Source of the DNA: Streptomyces sp. NBC_01217
GTDB lineage: Bacteria; Actinomycetota; Actinomycetes; Streptomycetales; Streptomycetaceae
Length of the DNA: 64,000 nucleotides
Assembly (NCBI RefSeq): GCF_035994185.1
Contig: NZ_CP108538.1
Span: 1 to 64,000 of the forward strand
Reading direction: 5' to 3'
Positions 8,795 to 17,681 of the stretch are shown here, one piece after another. Each line of letters starts with the position of its first letter. Within the stretch, counting starts at the first letter, position 1. Below the pieces are notes generated by a model. The model made no database searches and had not been told where the DNA came from. It worked only from the letters and a program-made list of their open reading frames with translations. The translations under genes and the position numbers were made by a program.

Positions 8795-9131
8795 GTGCGG
8801 GCGGCTCAGGTGAGCCGGTGGCTGTCGTACTCGGTCGGCATGACCATCACCGACGCCATCCACCATGCTGTGCTCCAGGTCCCGGCGTCGGCCTGGACGC
8901 CGACCGTCGAGCCCGGCGGCGAGGTCCGCGACGGCGCCTGGGTCGCCGAGATCGGCGGGGACTGCCTGAAGGAGTGGCCGAAGGGGATACGGCTGATCGT
9001 CCGCAAGGAGCGCCCGCATCCCGGAGCCCAGCTGCGGTTCACCGACGCCGACGGCATGCGCCTGACCTGCTTCCCCACGAACACCCCCGGCGAGGCGATC
9101 GCCGGGCTCGAAGCCGACCTTGCTCGGCGAT
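8795..9131 (+). pseudogene. IS1380-family transposase, internal fragment
   Basis: SYSVGMTITDAIHHAVLQVP, EVRDGAWVAEIGGDCL and LTCFPTNTPGEAIAGLE are characteristic of the middle of actinobacterial IS1380 transposases (RNase H-like DDE). No start or catalytic C-terminus remains; the frame degenerates after AGLEADL. The N-terminus of another IS1380 copy is at 20238-20432. Confidence 0.75.
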
Positions 9132-9854
9132 CACGGGGCGGATGCCGGCCGCCAGAGCAGTCGGCCATACTTGTCGCGGTCCTGGCGGACACGGCCTGAC
9201 CGTACCGCGTCGAAGCCCCCTGGCGTGGCCTGGCACCACCACGTCGTCATCGTCGTCCCAGGCCTTCGCACCCTCCGGCGGCTCGATGGTCGGCCGAAAG
9301 TCGTAGCGGCCGCGGACAGGTCAGACTTTTGCCCCAAGCGGCGAGCCGCAGCGATCCCATAGCGTTCATGTCATGAGCCCCACCTCGTGGGATGGTCTCG
9401 CGGTCACCCTCGTTCGGGCTGCCGCAGTGTGCCGACCTCGCACGGCAAAGCGGGCTCGCATTCAGGATTCCAGACGGACGCCCTCGTGACCACCTGGGCA
9501 CCGGCTTGGTCATGAGACTCCACGAAAGGCGCCAGATGCATCGTGCACCACAGATCGACTCCGGTGCTCGTATCGACGAACCGCCTTCGCCGTCCGGCCA
9601 GGGAACCGGTCCGGAGCCGGCGCTGGATCCTGCGGCAACCGCCGCGAACACCCGGCGTCCTCGCCGTGCGGTTCGCCCGTCTGAGTCTGAGGCCCCCGGG
9701 CCATGTGGGACGACTTCGCGCGCGGCACCCGGATCCGGTCCGGCCGCCGCGCCTGTCCTGACGCCACGGCCATCGGGCGGATCCACGCATGACCATCCGC
9801 TCGCGCCATGGTTCCCCGGACCGACCAGTACCCATCCACCCCAGGAGGCTTCCC
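9132..9854. other. Long upstream region of the two-component operon
   Basis: After the end of the IS1380 fragment no convincing gene is seen for about 720 bases. The long frames here (for example 9392-10126 on plus) show no domain and have Pro/Arg-rich composition typical of shadow frames. The region contains the 42-bp element at 9294-9335. Confidence 0.45.
9294..9335 (+). promoter_or_regulatory. 42-bp element shared with the ABC exporter promoter (copy A)
   Basis: Half-site AAAGTCGTAG at 9297 and the reversed half GACTTTTG at 9324 are spaced about 20 bases apart. The whole block aligns without gaps to 12689-12730, upstream of the ABC transporter genes. The dyad symmetry and positions suggest an operator for the LuxR-type regulator encoded at 11294, so that the system would control itself and its exporter. 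The regulatory role is inferred. Confidence 0.55.
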
Positions 9855-10082
9855 ATGTCCGACCTGATGCACCGGCTGATCCAGTCAGTCCGGGTCTACA
9901 CCATGACCGCCTTCGAAGTAGCCGTTCTCGGCGCGGGGGAAGAGCTCACGCCCCCGGATCCGGCTTTGCCTCATGCGCCGGATCCGGGACGCGAGGCTGC
10001 TGCTGGAACACCCCTCTGGACTCGGCGTGGGCCCGTTCCCTGCGCTGCCGCCGCCCCGGGGGCGGCGGCAGCGCATCGATGA
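9855..10082 (+). CDS. Small protein upstream of histidine kinase, unknown
   Basis: An ORF of 75 codons starts MSDLMHRLIQSVRVYTMTAF after a good AGGAGG site. The first half looks amphipathic; the second half is Ala/Pro-rich and may be a frameshifted tail. It ends about 60 bases before the kinase gene, so it could be the first gene of that operon. I recognise no family. Confidence 0.4.
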   Translation: MSDLMHRLIQSVRVYTMTAFEVAVLGAGEELTPPDPALPHAPDPGREAAAGTPLWTRRGPVPCAAAAPGAAAAHR

Positions 10083-10142
10083 CACTGGAAGAACAGCGAA
10101 GGGGCCGCCTGCCCGTCCGGCCGTAGTGGGGAAGACAAGAAC

Positions 10143-11297
10143 ATGAACAACAGCACGAACCGCTTCATGAAGTGGCTGGTGCGCGGCCTGGCCGTGCTGG
10201 GAGGCACCGGAGCACTGGGGATCGTGGACCTGGGCTTGGCATTGGCTCACCCGCTCGTCATCCTGCTCGCCGTCACCGTAGCCCTGGTTGCTTCGCGGCT
10301 GTCGGGTACCGCGCTGGGCGTGGGCGCGCTGGTACTGGGAGCGGCCATGCTTGCCGCGACAATGGGCACTCAGGCGGGCGCTGCGAGCGGTGTTCGGCAG
10401 GCCCTGCCGTTCGGGCTCACCGTCGTGGCAGTCACCCTTCTGGTCATCGGGCTGACTGCGTGGCGGGCGGCGCCCAAGCCGACCGCGTTCGCGCTACCGC
10501 TCCTGCTGGCGGGGCTGGTGCTGCAGCCTTTGCGCCTGTCCTCCGACAAGATCTCACTGGTGGTATTCGCACTCGTCCTTGCGCTGGCCGGCGTCATCAC
10601 CGCCAGCACCGGGCTCTGGGTGCGGACGATTCAGATCAGTCGTCGTCGTGGAGAGATGGCCAGGCAGTTGGCGCAGCGCACGAGCATCGCCTCCGATCTG
10701 CACGATTACGTCGCCCACCACGTCACCGGCATCGTGGTGCTTGCTCAGGCCGCCCAAAGTGTCGCGGCCCAGCAGCCTCAGGCGGTGCTCCCCGCGCTGC
10801 AGCGCATCGAGCAGGCCGGGGACGAAGCGATGACGGCCATCCGCCGCATGGTGACCCTGCTGCGCGAGGCTGGGGCCGAGGCCCGTCTCTCACCACTGGG
10901 CACGATCAGCGACATCGCCTCTCTCACCGATCACTTCAGCTCCGCCGACGACATGCGGGTACGGCTGCGCGTCGACGGGGATTTCGACGACGTACCGATC
11001 GATGTCCAGTCGGCCGTGCACCGGGTGGTGACCGAGGCCCTGACGAACGTCCGCAAGCACGCCGAGGGCGTACGGGAACTCGAGATCCTGGTCGGCCGCG
11101 ACACCCGTCTCGACATGGTGACGGTGGAGGTGGCCAACGACGGCCGCAGCCGCGACGGCCACTCCTCAGAAGGGGGTTATGGACTGGCTGGTCTGCGGGA
11201 ACGAGCTGAGACGCTCGGTGGCTCATTCGTCGCCGGTCCAAGGAGCGAGGGGGGCTGGCATGTGCAGGCCCGCATGCCGGCAGGAGGGGCACGATGA
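10143..11297 (+). CDS. Membrane sensor histidine kinase (HisKA_3, DesK/NarX type)
   Basis: Protein of 384 residues. Five to six hydrophobic spans fill residues ~12-160 with almost no extracytoplasmic loop, so it probably senses a membrane or intramembrane signal. The dimerisation/phosphotransfer helix reads SDLHDYVAHHVTGIVVLAQA, with the phosphoacceptor His near residue 187. The HATPase_c domain follows (VTEALTNVRKHAEG as N box; GYGLAGLRERAETLGG as G2 region). The stop overlaps the ATG of the response regulator (ATGA), so both are translated as a coupled pair. The neighbouring ABC exporter and the shared upstream element suggest a role in sensing membrane-active compounds. Confidence 0.9.
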   Translation: MNNSTNRFMKWLVRGLAVLGGTGALGIVDLGLALAHPLVILLAVTVALVASRLSGTALGVGALVLGAAMLAATMGTQAGAASGVRQALPFGLTVVAVTLLVIGLTAWRAAPKPTAFALPLLLAGLVLQPLRLSSDKISLVVFALVLALAGVITASTGLWVRTIQISRRRGEMARQLAQRTSIASDLHDYVAHHVTGIVVLAQAAQSVAAQQPQAVLPALQRIEQAGDEAMTAIRRMVTLLREAGAEARLSPLGTISDIASLTDHFSSADDMRVRLRVDGDFDDVPIDVQSAVHRVVTEALTNVRKHAEGVRELEILVGRDTRLDMVTVEVANDGRSRDGHSSEGGYGLAGLRERAETLGGSFVAGPRSEGGWHVQARMPAGGAR

Positions 11298-11938
11298 CTA
11301 TCCGCGTGCTGCTGGCGGACGATCAGGCCATGGTCCGGACCGGCTTCTCGCTGATCCTGGGCGTCGAGGAAGACATCGAGGTCGTGGGTGAAGCGAAGGA
11401 CGGTGTCCAGGCGGTGGAGATGAGTCGCCGCCTCGACCCGGACGTCGTCCTCATGGACATCCGGATGCCGCGGATGGACGGGCTGCAAGCCCTGCGCGAA
11501 CTCAACCGCCTCGGCCGCGGCTCCCCCAAGGTCGTGATCGTCACGACCTTCGACGACGACGCCTACGTTTACGAGGCACTGAACAACGGTGCCTGCGGCT
11601 TCCTCCTCAAGGACTCCGGGCCGAGACTGCTGACCGAAGCGGTGCGCGCGGCCCACTCCGGCGAGGCCCTGGTGAGTCCGGCGATCACGGTCCGGCTGCT
11701 GAGAGGCATTCATCCGTCGAAGACCTCCCCCACGGTCGTGTCGGTCTTGTCCTCACGCGAGACCGACGTCGTCCGCCTGGTGGCCGACGGCAAGACCAAC
11801 GCCGAGATCGCGGCAGCCCTCTTCGTGTCCCTCGGCACGGTCAAGACGCATCTGGGCAACATCCAGTCCAAACTCGCCGTCCGCAACCGCGTCGAGATCG
11901 CACTCTGGGCGTGGCGTTCGGGCCTTGTGAGCGATTAG
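11294..11938 (+). CDS. LuxR/NarL-family response regulator
   Basis: Protein of 214 residues. The receiver domain has acidic residues DD at 9-10, phosphoacceptor Asp55 (VVLMDIRMPRMDG) and the conserved Lys (FLLKDSG). The C-terminal LuxR helix-turn-helix (LSSRETDVVRLVADGKTNAE ... VSLGTVKTHLGNI) lies at about residues 148-205. It forms the partner of the kinase encoded just upstream with a 4-base overlap. It probably activates or represses its own operon and the downstream ABC exporter through the paired 42-bp elements (inference). Confidence 0.92.
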   Translation: MTIRVLLADDQAMVRTGFSLILGVEEDIEVVGEAKDGVQAVEMSRRLDPDVVLMDIRMPRMDGLQALRELNRLGRGSPKVVIVTTFDDDAYVYEALNNGACGFLLKDSGPRLLTEAVRAAHSGEALVSPAITVRLLRGIHPSKTSPTVVSVLSSRETDVVRLVADGKTNAEIAAALFVSLGTVKTHLGNIQSKLAVRNRVEIALWAWRSGLVSD

Positions 11939-12688
11939 GGAGGGCCGTGCGGGCCAACGCGGCGTTGCCGTCCGTGTGCCATGGTCCTGTGCCTGACGGG
12001 CGGACGGCCTTGCCCCGGGGACTTCGGTACGTCCCTGGCATCGCAGGCCCGACGCGTGGACTGGGGCCGACTGGGCACTGGCCTCAACGCCGCTTCCTTC
12101 GTCGCAGGCGCGATTCCGGCCGCCTGCCTGCGCGTCCCCGGACGGGCGGCTTACGTGGCCTCGGGCGGGAGGATCTGACGGAGGGGATGGCGGGAGTTCA
12201 CCTCCCAGCAGCGTCTGTGGGCAGTCCCCCCTGCCGATCGCCTTCCATTCAGCATGAGATCCCCCGAGGAAGCCCTCTCCCGCGTCAGCCCTCTGGTGAC
12301 CGCGTCGACACCCAGGAGGCACGGCGGTCCGTGCTGTCGTGACGGCCGTGCGCGGCCTTGCTGTCGCCTGACCACCCAGTGCCCGGTCTGGTCAGACCCA
12401 GGGTGGCGTCGCCTGTTCGCAGGCCCCTCTCATGCGATGCCTGGTTCAGCCGGTCGGTGCTTGCGGGGCCGGCCATGGGATGGCAGATGTCGCCGACGCC
12501 GTGCTCGTCCGCCAGCCAGTCGTGACTCCGGGCGTCGCTGTTGCCTGCGTGACTCCGGACACTGGCCGTCCAGGGCCCTGCGGACCATCCACCGGGTGAC
12601 GTGGTCCTGCGCCGGCGACTCACCGCGTACAAAGCAACGCGCGCCGATCTGGGCATCGGCATCGGAGGACGTGGATCAGAGCGCTCGG
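11939..12688. other. Intergenic region between response regulator and ABC exporter
   Basis: About 750 bases without a gene that I can support; frames here are short and lack domains. A small dyad (CTGACCA ... TGGTCAG) lies near 12366-12393. The region ends in the 42-bp element copy B. Confidence 0.4.
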
Positions 12689-12730
12689 CCAAAAGTCGTA
12701 GAGGGGTGCCACAGATCCAACTTCTGCTCG
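12689..12730 (+). promoter_or_regulatory. 42-bp element upstream of ABC exporter (copy B)
   Basis: AAAAGTCGTAGAGG at 12691 and CAACTTCTGCTC at 12719 keep the spacing and dyad arrangement of copy A at 9294-9335. It lies about 200 bases upstream of the ATPase start. Probable binding site of the LuxR-type regulator at 11294. Confidence 0.55.
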
Positions 12731-12930
12731 AAGCGCAGCGACGGGTCGCCTCCGTAACTTACTCGTCACGAGCGCGCCTGGGAACGGATCACTTCCTGAA
12801 TGCGGGGAACTGTCAGCCGCGCCCGCCAGGGAGGACGTGGCCACGCTGGTCGCGGCGTCCTGGAGAAAAGGCGCGCCGTCACCATGATGGCCGCCGAAGT
12901 GACCCAAAACCCGTGCATCAAGGAGTACCA

Positions 12931-13911
12931 GTGAGTGACGCCAGTCAGGGCGCCGCGTATGCAAGAAGCCTGATGAACACAGCCGGCCCCGTGGCGGAGT
13001 CGGCGGTGGAGGCCCACACGGTGGGGCGGAAGTACCGCCGGGGCTGGGCCCTGAGGGACTGCTCCTTCCGACTCCCGGCCGGCCGGATCTGCGGGCTGGT
13101 GGGCCCCAATGGGGCGGGCAAGACGACTCTGATGTCGATCGCCGCCAACCTGCTGGAACCGACGGAGGGCACCCTCACGGTGTTCGGCGCGCTCCCCCAG
13201 TCCGTGGAGGCCGGACGCCGCACGGCCTTCCTCGCCCAGGAGAAGCCGCTGTTTCGCCGCTTCACAGTGGCCGAGACACTGCGTCTGGGCCGCGAACTGA
13301 ACCACGGCTGGGACCAGCTCGTCGCCGAGCACATCGTCCGCTCGGGCAACGTGCCCATGAACGCCAAGGTCGGCACCCTCTCCGGCGGACAGCGCACCCG
13401 CGTCGCCTTCGCCCTCGCCTTCGGCAAACGACCCGACCTGCTGCTGCTCGACGAGCCCTTCTCGGACCTCGACCCGCTGGTGCGCCACGAACTCATGAGC
13501 CTGTTGCTGGCCGAGGCCAGCGAACACGGCACCACAGTGCTGCTGTCCTCCCACATGCTCAGCGAACTGGAGAGCGTCTGCGACTTCCTCCTCGTCGTCT
13601 CCGCTGGAGGTCTGCGCCTGGCCGGTGACGTGGACGAACTCCGCAGCGCCCATCTGCTCCTGCAGGGCGTCGACAGCGGCGACGGGCCGGGCGTTCCCAG
13701 TGAACTCGCCCGCCACACCGTAGTCGAGTGCCGTACCAGCGGAGGACGAACCAGCGCCCTCATCCGCCCGGACGGCCCAGTCAGCGACCAGTGGCAGTCC
13801 CGCACCCCGGATCTGGAGGAACTCCTGCTTCCCTACCTGCGCTCCCTCGAAGCGCCGCCACTGATCACTCCCGCGGCCCGGCCGCACAGCCCGGGGGGAG
13901 CTGCAGCATGA
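12931..13911 (+). CDS. ABC exporter ATP-binding protein
   Basis: Protein of 326 residues from the GTG at 12931, with AAGGAG upstream (the frame stays open much further upstream without coding character). Walker A GPNGAGKTT is at 58-66, the signature LSGGQ at 150-154, Walker B LLLLDEP at 170-176, and the switch His follows (LLSSHMLSE). This is the CcmA/drug-exporter type of ATPase, fused to a ~100-residue C-terminal extension. The gene ends in an ATGA overlap with the permease gene. The couple probably exports a peptide, drug or lipid under control of the adjacent two-component system. Confidence 0.9.
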   Translation: MSDASQGAAYARSLMNTAGPVAESAVEAHTVGRKYRRGWALRDCSFRLPAGRICGLVGPNGAGKTTLMSIAANLLEPTEGTLTVFGALPQSVEAGRRTAFLAQEKPLFRRFTVAETLRLGRELNHGWDQLVAEHIVRSGNVPMNAKVGTLSGGQRTRVAFALAFGKRPDLLLLDEPFSDLDPLVRHELMSLLLAEASEHGTTVLLSSHMLSELESVCDFLLVVSAGGLRLAGDVDELRSAHLLLQGVDSGDGPGVPSELARHTVVECRTSGGRTSALIRPDGPVSDQWQSRTPDLEELLLPYLRSLEAPPLITPAARPHSPGGAAA

Positions 13912-14945
13912 GCAACCTGACCACGACCCCGGCCGCTGGACCCGGCAGGTCCGCCTCTTCTCCCGCGCCCTCCGCCGCCCCCGGCCGCACCCGAGCCCCC
14001 CGGCTCAGCGGCATGACCTGGCTCACCTGGCGCCAGCACCGCGCCGCCTACTGGACCTACCTAGCCGTCACGGCCCTGATCACGGCGTGGATCGCCCACC
14101 AGCGCGCCGGCCTGATGGACCACCTGGCCGCCCTCGGCTGGCCGGACTCTTCGCCCGACAAGTGGATGGCGGGCATAGAGCCGTACGTGCAGCAGACTCT
14201 CAAGGTCGGCCTGGGCCTTCTTCCCCTGCCCGTCATCCTCGGCGTATTCCTGGGCGCCCCCCTGTTCGCCGGCGATTTGGAGAGCGGCAGCGCCAAGCTC
14301 GTCATGTCTCAGTCCGCACGCCCCAGCCGCTGGCTGACCGCCAAACTCGGGATCACCGTCCTGGTGGTCGTCGTGTGCACGGTGGCCCTCTCTCTCGCCT
14401 GCGGCTGGTGGTGGAGGCCGCTGATGGAACAGGACGGGAGCATGGGCTGGGACGTGACCGTGTTCAGCAACACCGGACCCGTGCCAGTCGCACTCACCGT
14501 CTTCAGCGTCGTTGGCGGCGTCGCCATCGGCATGGTGCTGCGTCGGACCCTGTTCTCCATGGTCGCCACCTTCTTCTTCACCGTCGCCGTCGAGTTGTTC
14601 TGGTCCATGAACCGCCTGAACTTCGCGAACCCCGTGAGGATCGCCAATCATTCGGGAGTCAACGGCTCCCCTCCGCTCGTTCCCCCGGGCGGCCTGATGG
14701 TGGACAGCGGGTCGTACATCACCAGCTCCGGGAAGACCCTCCCCATGCACACCTGTCTGCACGAGCCGTCGGCGAAAGCCGTCGACATCTGTCTCCAGAA
14801 GAAGGATGTCGTCGGCCAGTCGGTGGACTACCTGCCCCTCTCGCAGCTCAGCAGCACGCAGTGGCTCGACGCCCTGGTCCTCTTCGCTCTTGCCATCACT
14901 GTGACAGTCTTCATCTTCCTCTGGGGCCGCAAGCGCATCGTCTGA
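13908..14945 (+). CDS. ABC exporter permease (ABC-2-like)
   Basis: Protein of 345 residues with a disordered Pro/Ala/Ser-rich N-terminus of ~30 residues and about six membrane segments (AYWTYLAVTALITAWIA; LGLLPLPVILGVFLGAPLFA; ITVLVVVVCTVALSLACGWW; VALTVFSVVGGVAIGMVL; LFSMVATFFFTVAVELFW; LVLFALAITVTVFIFLWG). LFAGDLESGSAKLVMSQS resembles the conserved cytoplasmic segment of actinobacterial ABC-2 permeases. The large loop between the last two spans (about residues 240-310) contains three Cys and faces outwards if the model is right. Translation is coupled to the ATPase gene (ATGA). Confidence 0.85.
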   Translation: MSNLTTTPAAGPGRSASSPAPSAAPGRTRAPRLSGMTWLTWRQHRAAYWTYLAVTALITAWIAHQRAGLMDHLAALGWPDSSPDKWMAGIEPYVQQTLKVGLGLLPLPVILGVFLGAPLFAGDLESGSAKLVMSQSARPSRWLTAKLGITVLVVVVCTVALSLACGWWWRPLMEQDGSMGWDVTVFSNTGPVPVALTVFSVVGGVAIGMVLRRTLFSMVATFFFTVAVELFWSMNRLNFANPVRIANHSGVNGSPPLVPPGGLMVDSGSYITSSGKTLPMHTCLHEPSAKAVDICLQKKDVVGQSVDYLPLSQLSSTQWLDALVLFALAITVTVFIFLWGRKRIV

Positions 14946-14989
14946 CATACGCACCCTCGTCGCCGCCCCTGCCGGGCTTTAGAGCAAGG

Positions 14990-15213
14990 CCGTGAAGTTA
15001 CGGTTCCGGGGGCGTTGGCAAGTGCGCTCTGATCTGCGGTGGCCTCGGACGTGAGAAGCGGAGCCCCGGCAGAACTGGCGGTCGACCAAGACAGCCGTTC
15101 ACAGCACCGGAGGCTCCGCTGTCCGATCAGTGTGTCATCACGCGTGAAATCACGGTAGCCAAGGGCCTGTTCGCCCCCGGGAACCTGGGGGAACTCACCC
15201 AGATCGTCCCGTT
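14990..15213 (+). pseudogene. IS4-type transposase, N-terminal remnant with terminal hairpin
   Basis: A hairpin (AGCGGAGCC ... GGCTCCGCT, 15058-15120) that includes GTCGACCAAGACAG is followed by a frame reading VITREITVAKGLFAPGNLGE then LTQIVPF, the N-terminus of actinobacterial IS4 transposases. It is cut at 15213 where the IS701 element's target duplication begins. Confidence 0.7.
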
Positions 15214-15217
15214 CTAG

Positions 15218-16661
15218 TAGGGCTTTGTTAGGTCCTGTGGTGGGGGTCGGGTGTCGGTGCGGGTTGGCCGCATATCGAGCAGGCGCCGGTCCAGGTGGCC
15301 AGGAGGGCCTGGAGTTCGCGGAGGACCGCGTAGAGCGTTAGGCCGGCGCAGGGGCTTTTGGGTCGAGCCGCAGGAGGGTGCAGAAGGCCTGGGCGAGGGA
15401 GGCGAGGGTGACGTGGCGGTGCCAGCCGAGGTAGTTGCGGCCCTCGAAGTGGTCCAGGCCGAGACCGTCCTTGAGCTCGCGGTAGTCGTGCTCAACTCGC
15501 CATCGGATCTTGGCGATTCGGACCAGCTCGCGCAGTGGGGTGTCGGCGGGCAGCGTTGAGAGCCAGTAGTCGGTTGGTTCGGCGCAGCCGGGTGGCCACT
15601 CGACGAGCAGCCAGCATTCGGGCAGGGAGCCGTCGGCGGCGCGGCGGATGTGTCGGTTGGCCGGGCGGACCCGCAGGGGCAGGAATTTCGAGCGCATGTC
15701 GGCGTTCGGGTTGTGCTTGGTGGCCTTGCTGCCCTGGCGCCAGGTGACGGTGCGGGTGGCTGCTTGTCCGGCTGCCAGGGCCAGCTCGCGCAGGGTGGTG
15801 TGCGGCTGGGGGTAGGCGGACACGGGAGGGCGGCCCTGTCCGGAGTATGGCGGGCGCTCGGGCGTGGCGTCGCCCGGGTGTGCGGTCGTGATGGCCTTGA
15901 CCGCGACGGCGTAGGTCAGGCCGCGCTCGGTCAGGCCCTCGCGAAAGCCGGTGGCGTCGCCGTATCCGGCGTCGGCGACGACCGGCAGGTCGGGCAACTC
16001 CCAGTCTTCGCGGACCTCGTCGAGCATGTCCAGGGCCAGGCGCCACTTCTCCCGGTGCCGTGCCGCGTCGGGGATGCCGGCCTTGGCCCGGCGGTGCCGG
16101 ATCGCGTCAGCCAGCAGCGCATCGTCGCCGTGCTTGGTGTCGTCCCAGCTCTCGGGAAGGAACAGGCGCCAGTCGACGGCCGAGGACGCGCGGTCGGACA
16201 CCAGATTCACACTGACCCCGATCTGGCAGTTGCCGCGCTTGCCCAGCGCACCGCAGTACATCCGCGCTACCCCCGGCGAGTCGTAGCCGTCCTTGGGAAA
16301 GCCCACATCGTCGATCGCGTACGCCTCGGGAGAGATGTGCGCCGCAGCCCAACGGGCCAGGCGCTCCCGAACCTTGGAGTAGTCCCAGGTTGAGGAGGAG
16401 ACGAACTGCTGAAGCTGCTGGTGGTCAACCCCGAGCCGCTCGGCCATCGGCTGCATCGACTTGCGCTTACCGTCCAGCATCAGCCCGCGCAGATACATCT
16501 CGCCCTTGGCACGCTGGTCCCGACGTGCCAGCGAACCGAGCATCTCGGCCGCGAACGCCTCCAGCCGTGGACGGACCTCTTCCATCTCCTCAGGTGTCAC
16601 ACCTGAAAGAAGATCACAATCTATCTGACGAGGATCACTTGGGGTACCTAACAAAGCCCTA
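15218..16661 (-). mobile_element. IS701-family insertion sequence, complete
   Basis: Inverted repeats TAGGGCTTTGTTAGGT (15218) and ACCTAACAAAGCCCTA (ending 16661) flank 1444 bases with one full transposase gene. CTAG is duplicated at 15214-15217 and 16662-16665, matching IS701 target preference. It landed at the junction between an IS4 remnant and an IS1182 remnant. Confidence 0.9.
15338..16654 (-). CDS. IS701-family transposase
   Basis: Full-length protein of 438 residues. The DDE catalytic core shows AIDDVGFPKDG, VVADAGYGDATGF and RVEHDYRELKDGLGLDHFEG, the latter carrying the YREL-type Glu motif of the IS4/IS701 clan. No stop or frameshift is seen, the gene fills the element, and the ends are intact, so the element is probably still mobile. 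Confidence 0.92.
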   Translation of the reverse strand: MLGTPSDPRQIDCDLLSGVTPEEMEEVRPRLEAFAAEMLGSLARRDQRAKGEMYLRGLMLDGKRKSMQPMAERLGVDHQQLQQFVSSSTWDYSKVRERLARWAAAHISPEAYAIDDVGFPKDGYDSPGVARMYCGALGKRGNCQIGVSVNLVSDRASSAVDWRLFLPESWDDTKHGDDALLADAIRHRRAKAGIPDAARHREKWRLALDMLDEVREDWELPDLPVVADAGYGDATGFREGLTERGLTYAVAVKAITTAHPGDATPERPPYSGQGRPPVSAYPQPHTTLRELALAAGQAATRTVTWRQGSKATKHNPNADMRSKFLPLRVRPANRHIRRAADGSLPECWLLVEWPPGCAEPTDYWLSTLPADTPLRELVRIAKIRWRVEHDYRELKDGLGLDHFEGRNYLGWHRHVTLASLAQAFCTLLRLDPKAPAPA

Positions 16662-16726
16662 CTAGAAGACTGCTGAAAATCTTGTTGAGGGGCTGTTCGG
16701 CCGTAGGCCGGGCGGCCTCTTCTTCG

Positions 16727-17611
16727 TCATGGGGTGGCCGGGGCGAGATGCCAGGTGGTGTTGGTGCGGGTGAGTCCGAGTTTGATCAGTCGGCGGAGGT
16801 TGAGGGCGGCGGCGCGGTGGTGGAGTGCGATGTTGTTGGCGATGACGCCTCGGTAGCGGACTCTGCGGTTGCCGTGGGCAACAAGCCAGGCGATGGCGCG
16901 TTCGACCGGGGGCCGCCATCGGCGGTATTCGTCCTGCCAGGCGGTATCGGTGGCGGCCTGGACGCGGGCCGCGGTCAGCAGTTTGTGCTGAGGGTGGATG
17001 TTGATAACCCGTCCGGTCTTGGAGGTTGTGCAGCGTTCCCGCAGTGGGCAGCCGGTGCACAGCCGTTTGAACTGGGCGGTGCGGCCCCCGTCGGCCTTGG
17101 TGCGGCCCAGGTTCACGGTCTGTCCGGCCGGGCAGGTCACGGTGGCGGCGTCGGTGTCGACGTGGAAGTCGTCAATGGTGAAGCCTCCGGGGACGGCCTG
17201 CCGCAACGGCGGCGGCTTGACCACCAGGACGTGGCCCTGGCCGGTCAGTTGTTCACGCAGGTCGCCGGTGCCGTAGGCGGAATCGCCGAGCACGGTCAGC
17301 GTCTCGCCCTCGCTGTGGTCTTCGTCGGCCAGCAGGTCCAGCGCGACGGCGGCCTCATGGTTGTCCGGCCCGTAGCCGCTGGTTAACGCGACGGCAGTGA
17401 ACAGTCCGGCCTCAGGCTCGAAGGACACGTGCCCTTTGAAGCCCTCCTGGTGGCGGGTTCGGTTCTTGTGGATGTGCCGGGCATCGGCATCGACGGTGGA
17501 CACCACCCGGTCGGGCACGGTGCGCCTGGCGATGCGCCAGCGTCCGTCGCGGCCGTCGGAGTCCTCGGCCGGTTCCACGTCCTGGCCTGCGACGAGGGCG
17601 AGAAGGCCCAC
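16727..17611 (-). pseudogene. IS1182-family transposase, C-terminal two thirds
   Basis: The frame holds FKGHVSFEPEAGLFTAVALT, VLGDSAYGTGDLREQL and RRWRPPVERAIAWLVAHGNR, the C-terminal DDE part and conserved end of IS1182 transposases, with a Cys-rich insert (CTGCPLRERC). The N-terminal segment (the LQFREGLSDRQAA region) is missing: homology stops near 17651, where IS3 sequence begins. The 3' end of the element (GCTGAAAATCTTGTTGAG, from ~16670) is retained. Confidence 0.78.
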
Positions 17612-17681
17612 CGCGTTCGCGGCCCGCTCGCCCAGCTCACGCTCGGGCTGAAGTTCCCCCCGCGAACTGGACAGCGGGTGT

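Noticed and set aside
9392..10126. 244-codon plus-strand frame upstream of the kinase
   Set aside because: Pro/Arg/Ser-rich, no RBS, no domain; conflicts with the better supported small ORF at 9855 and the operator region.
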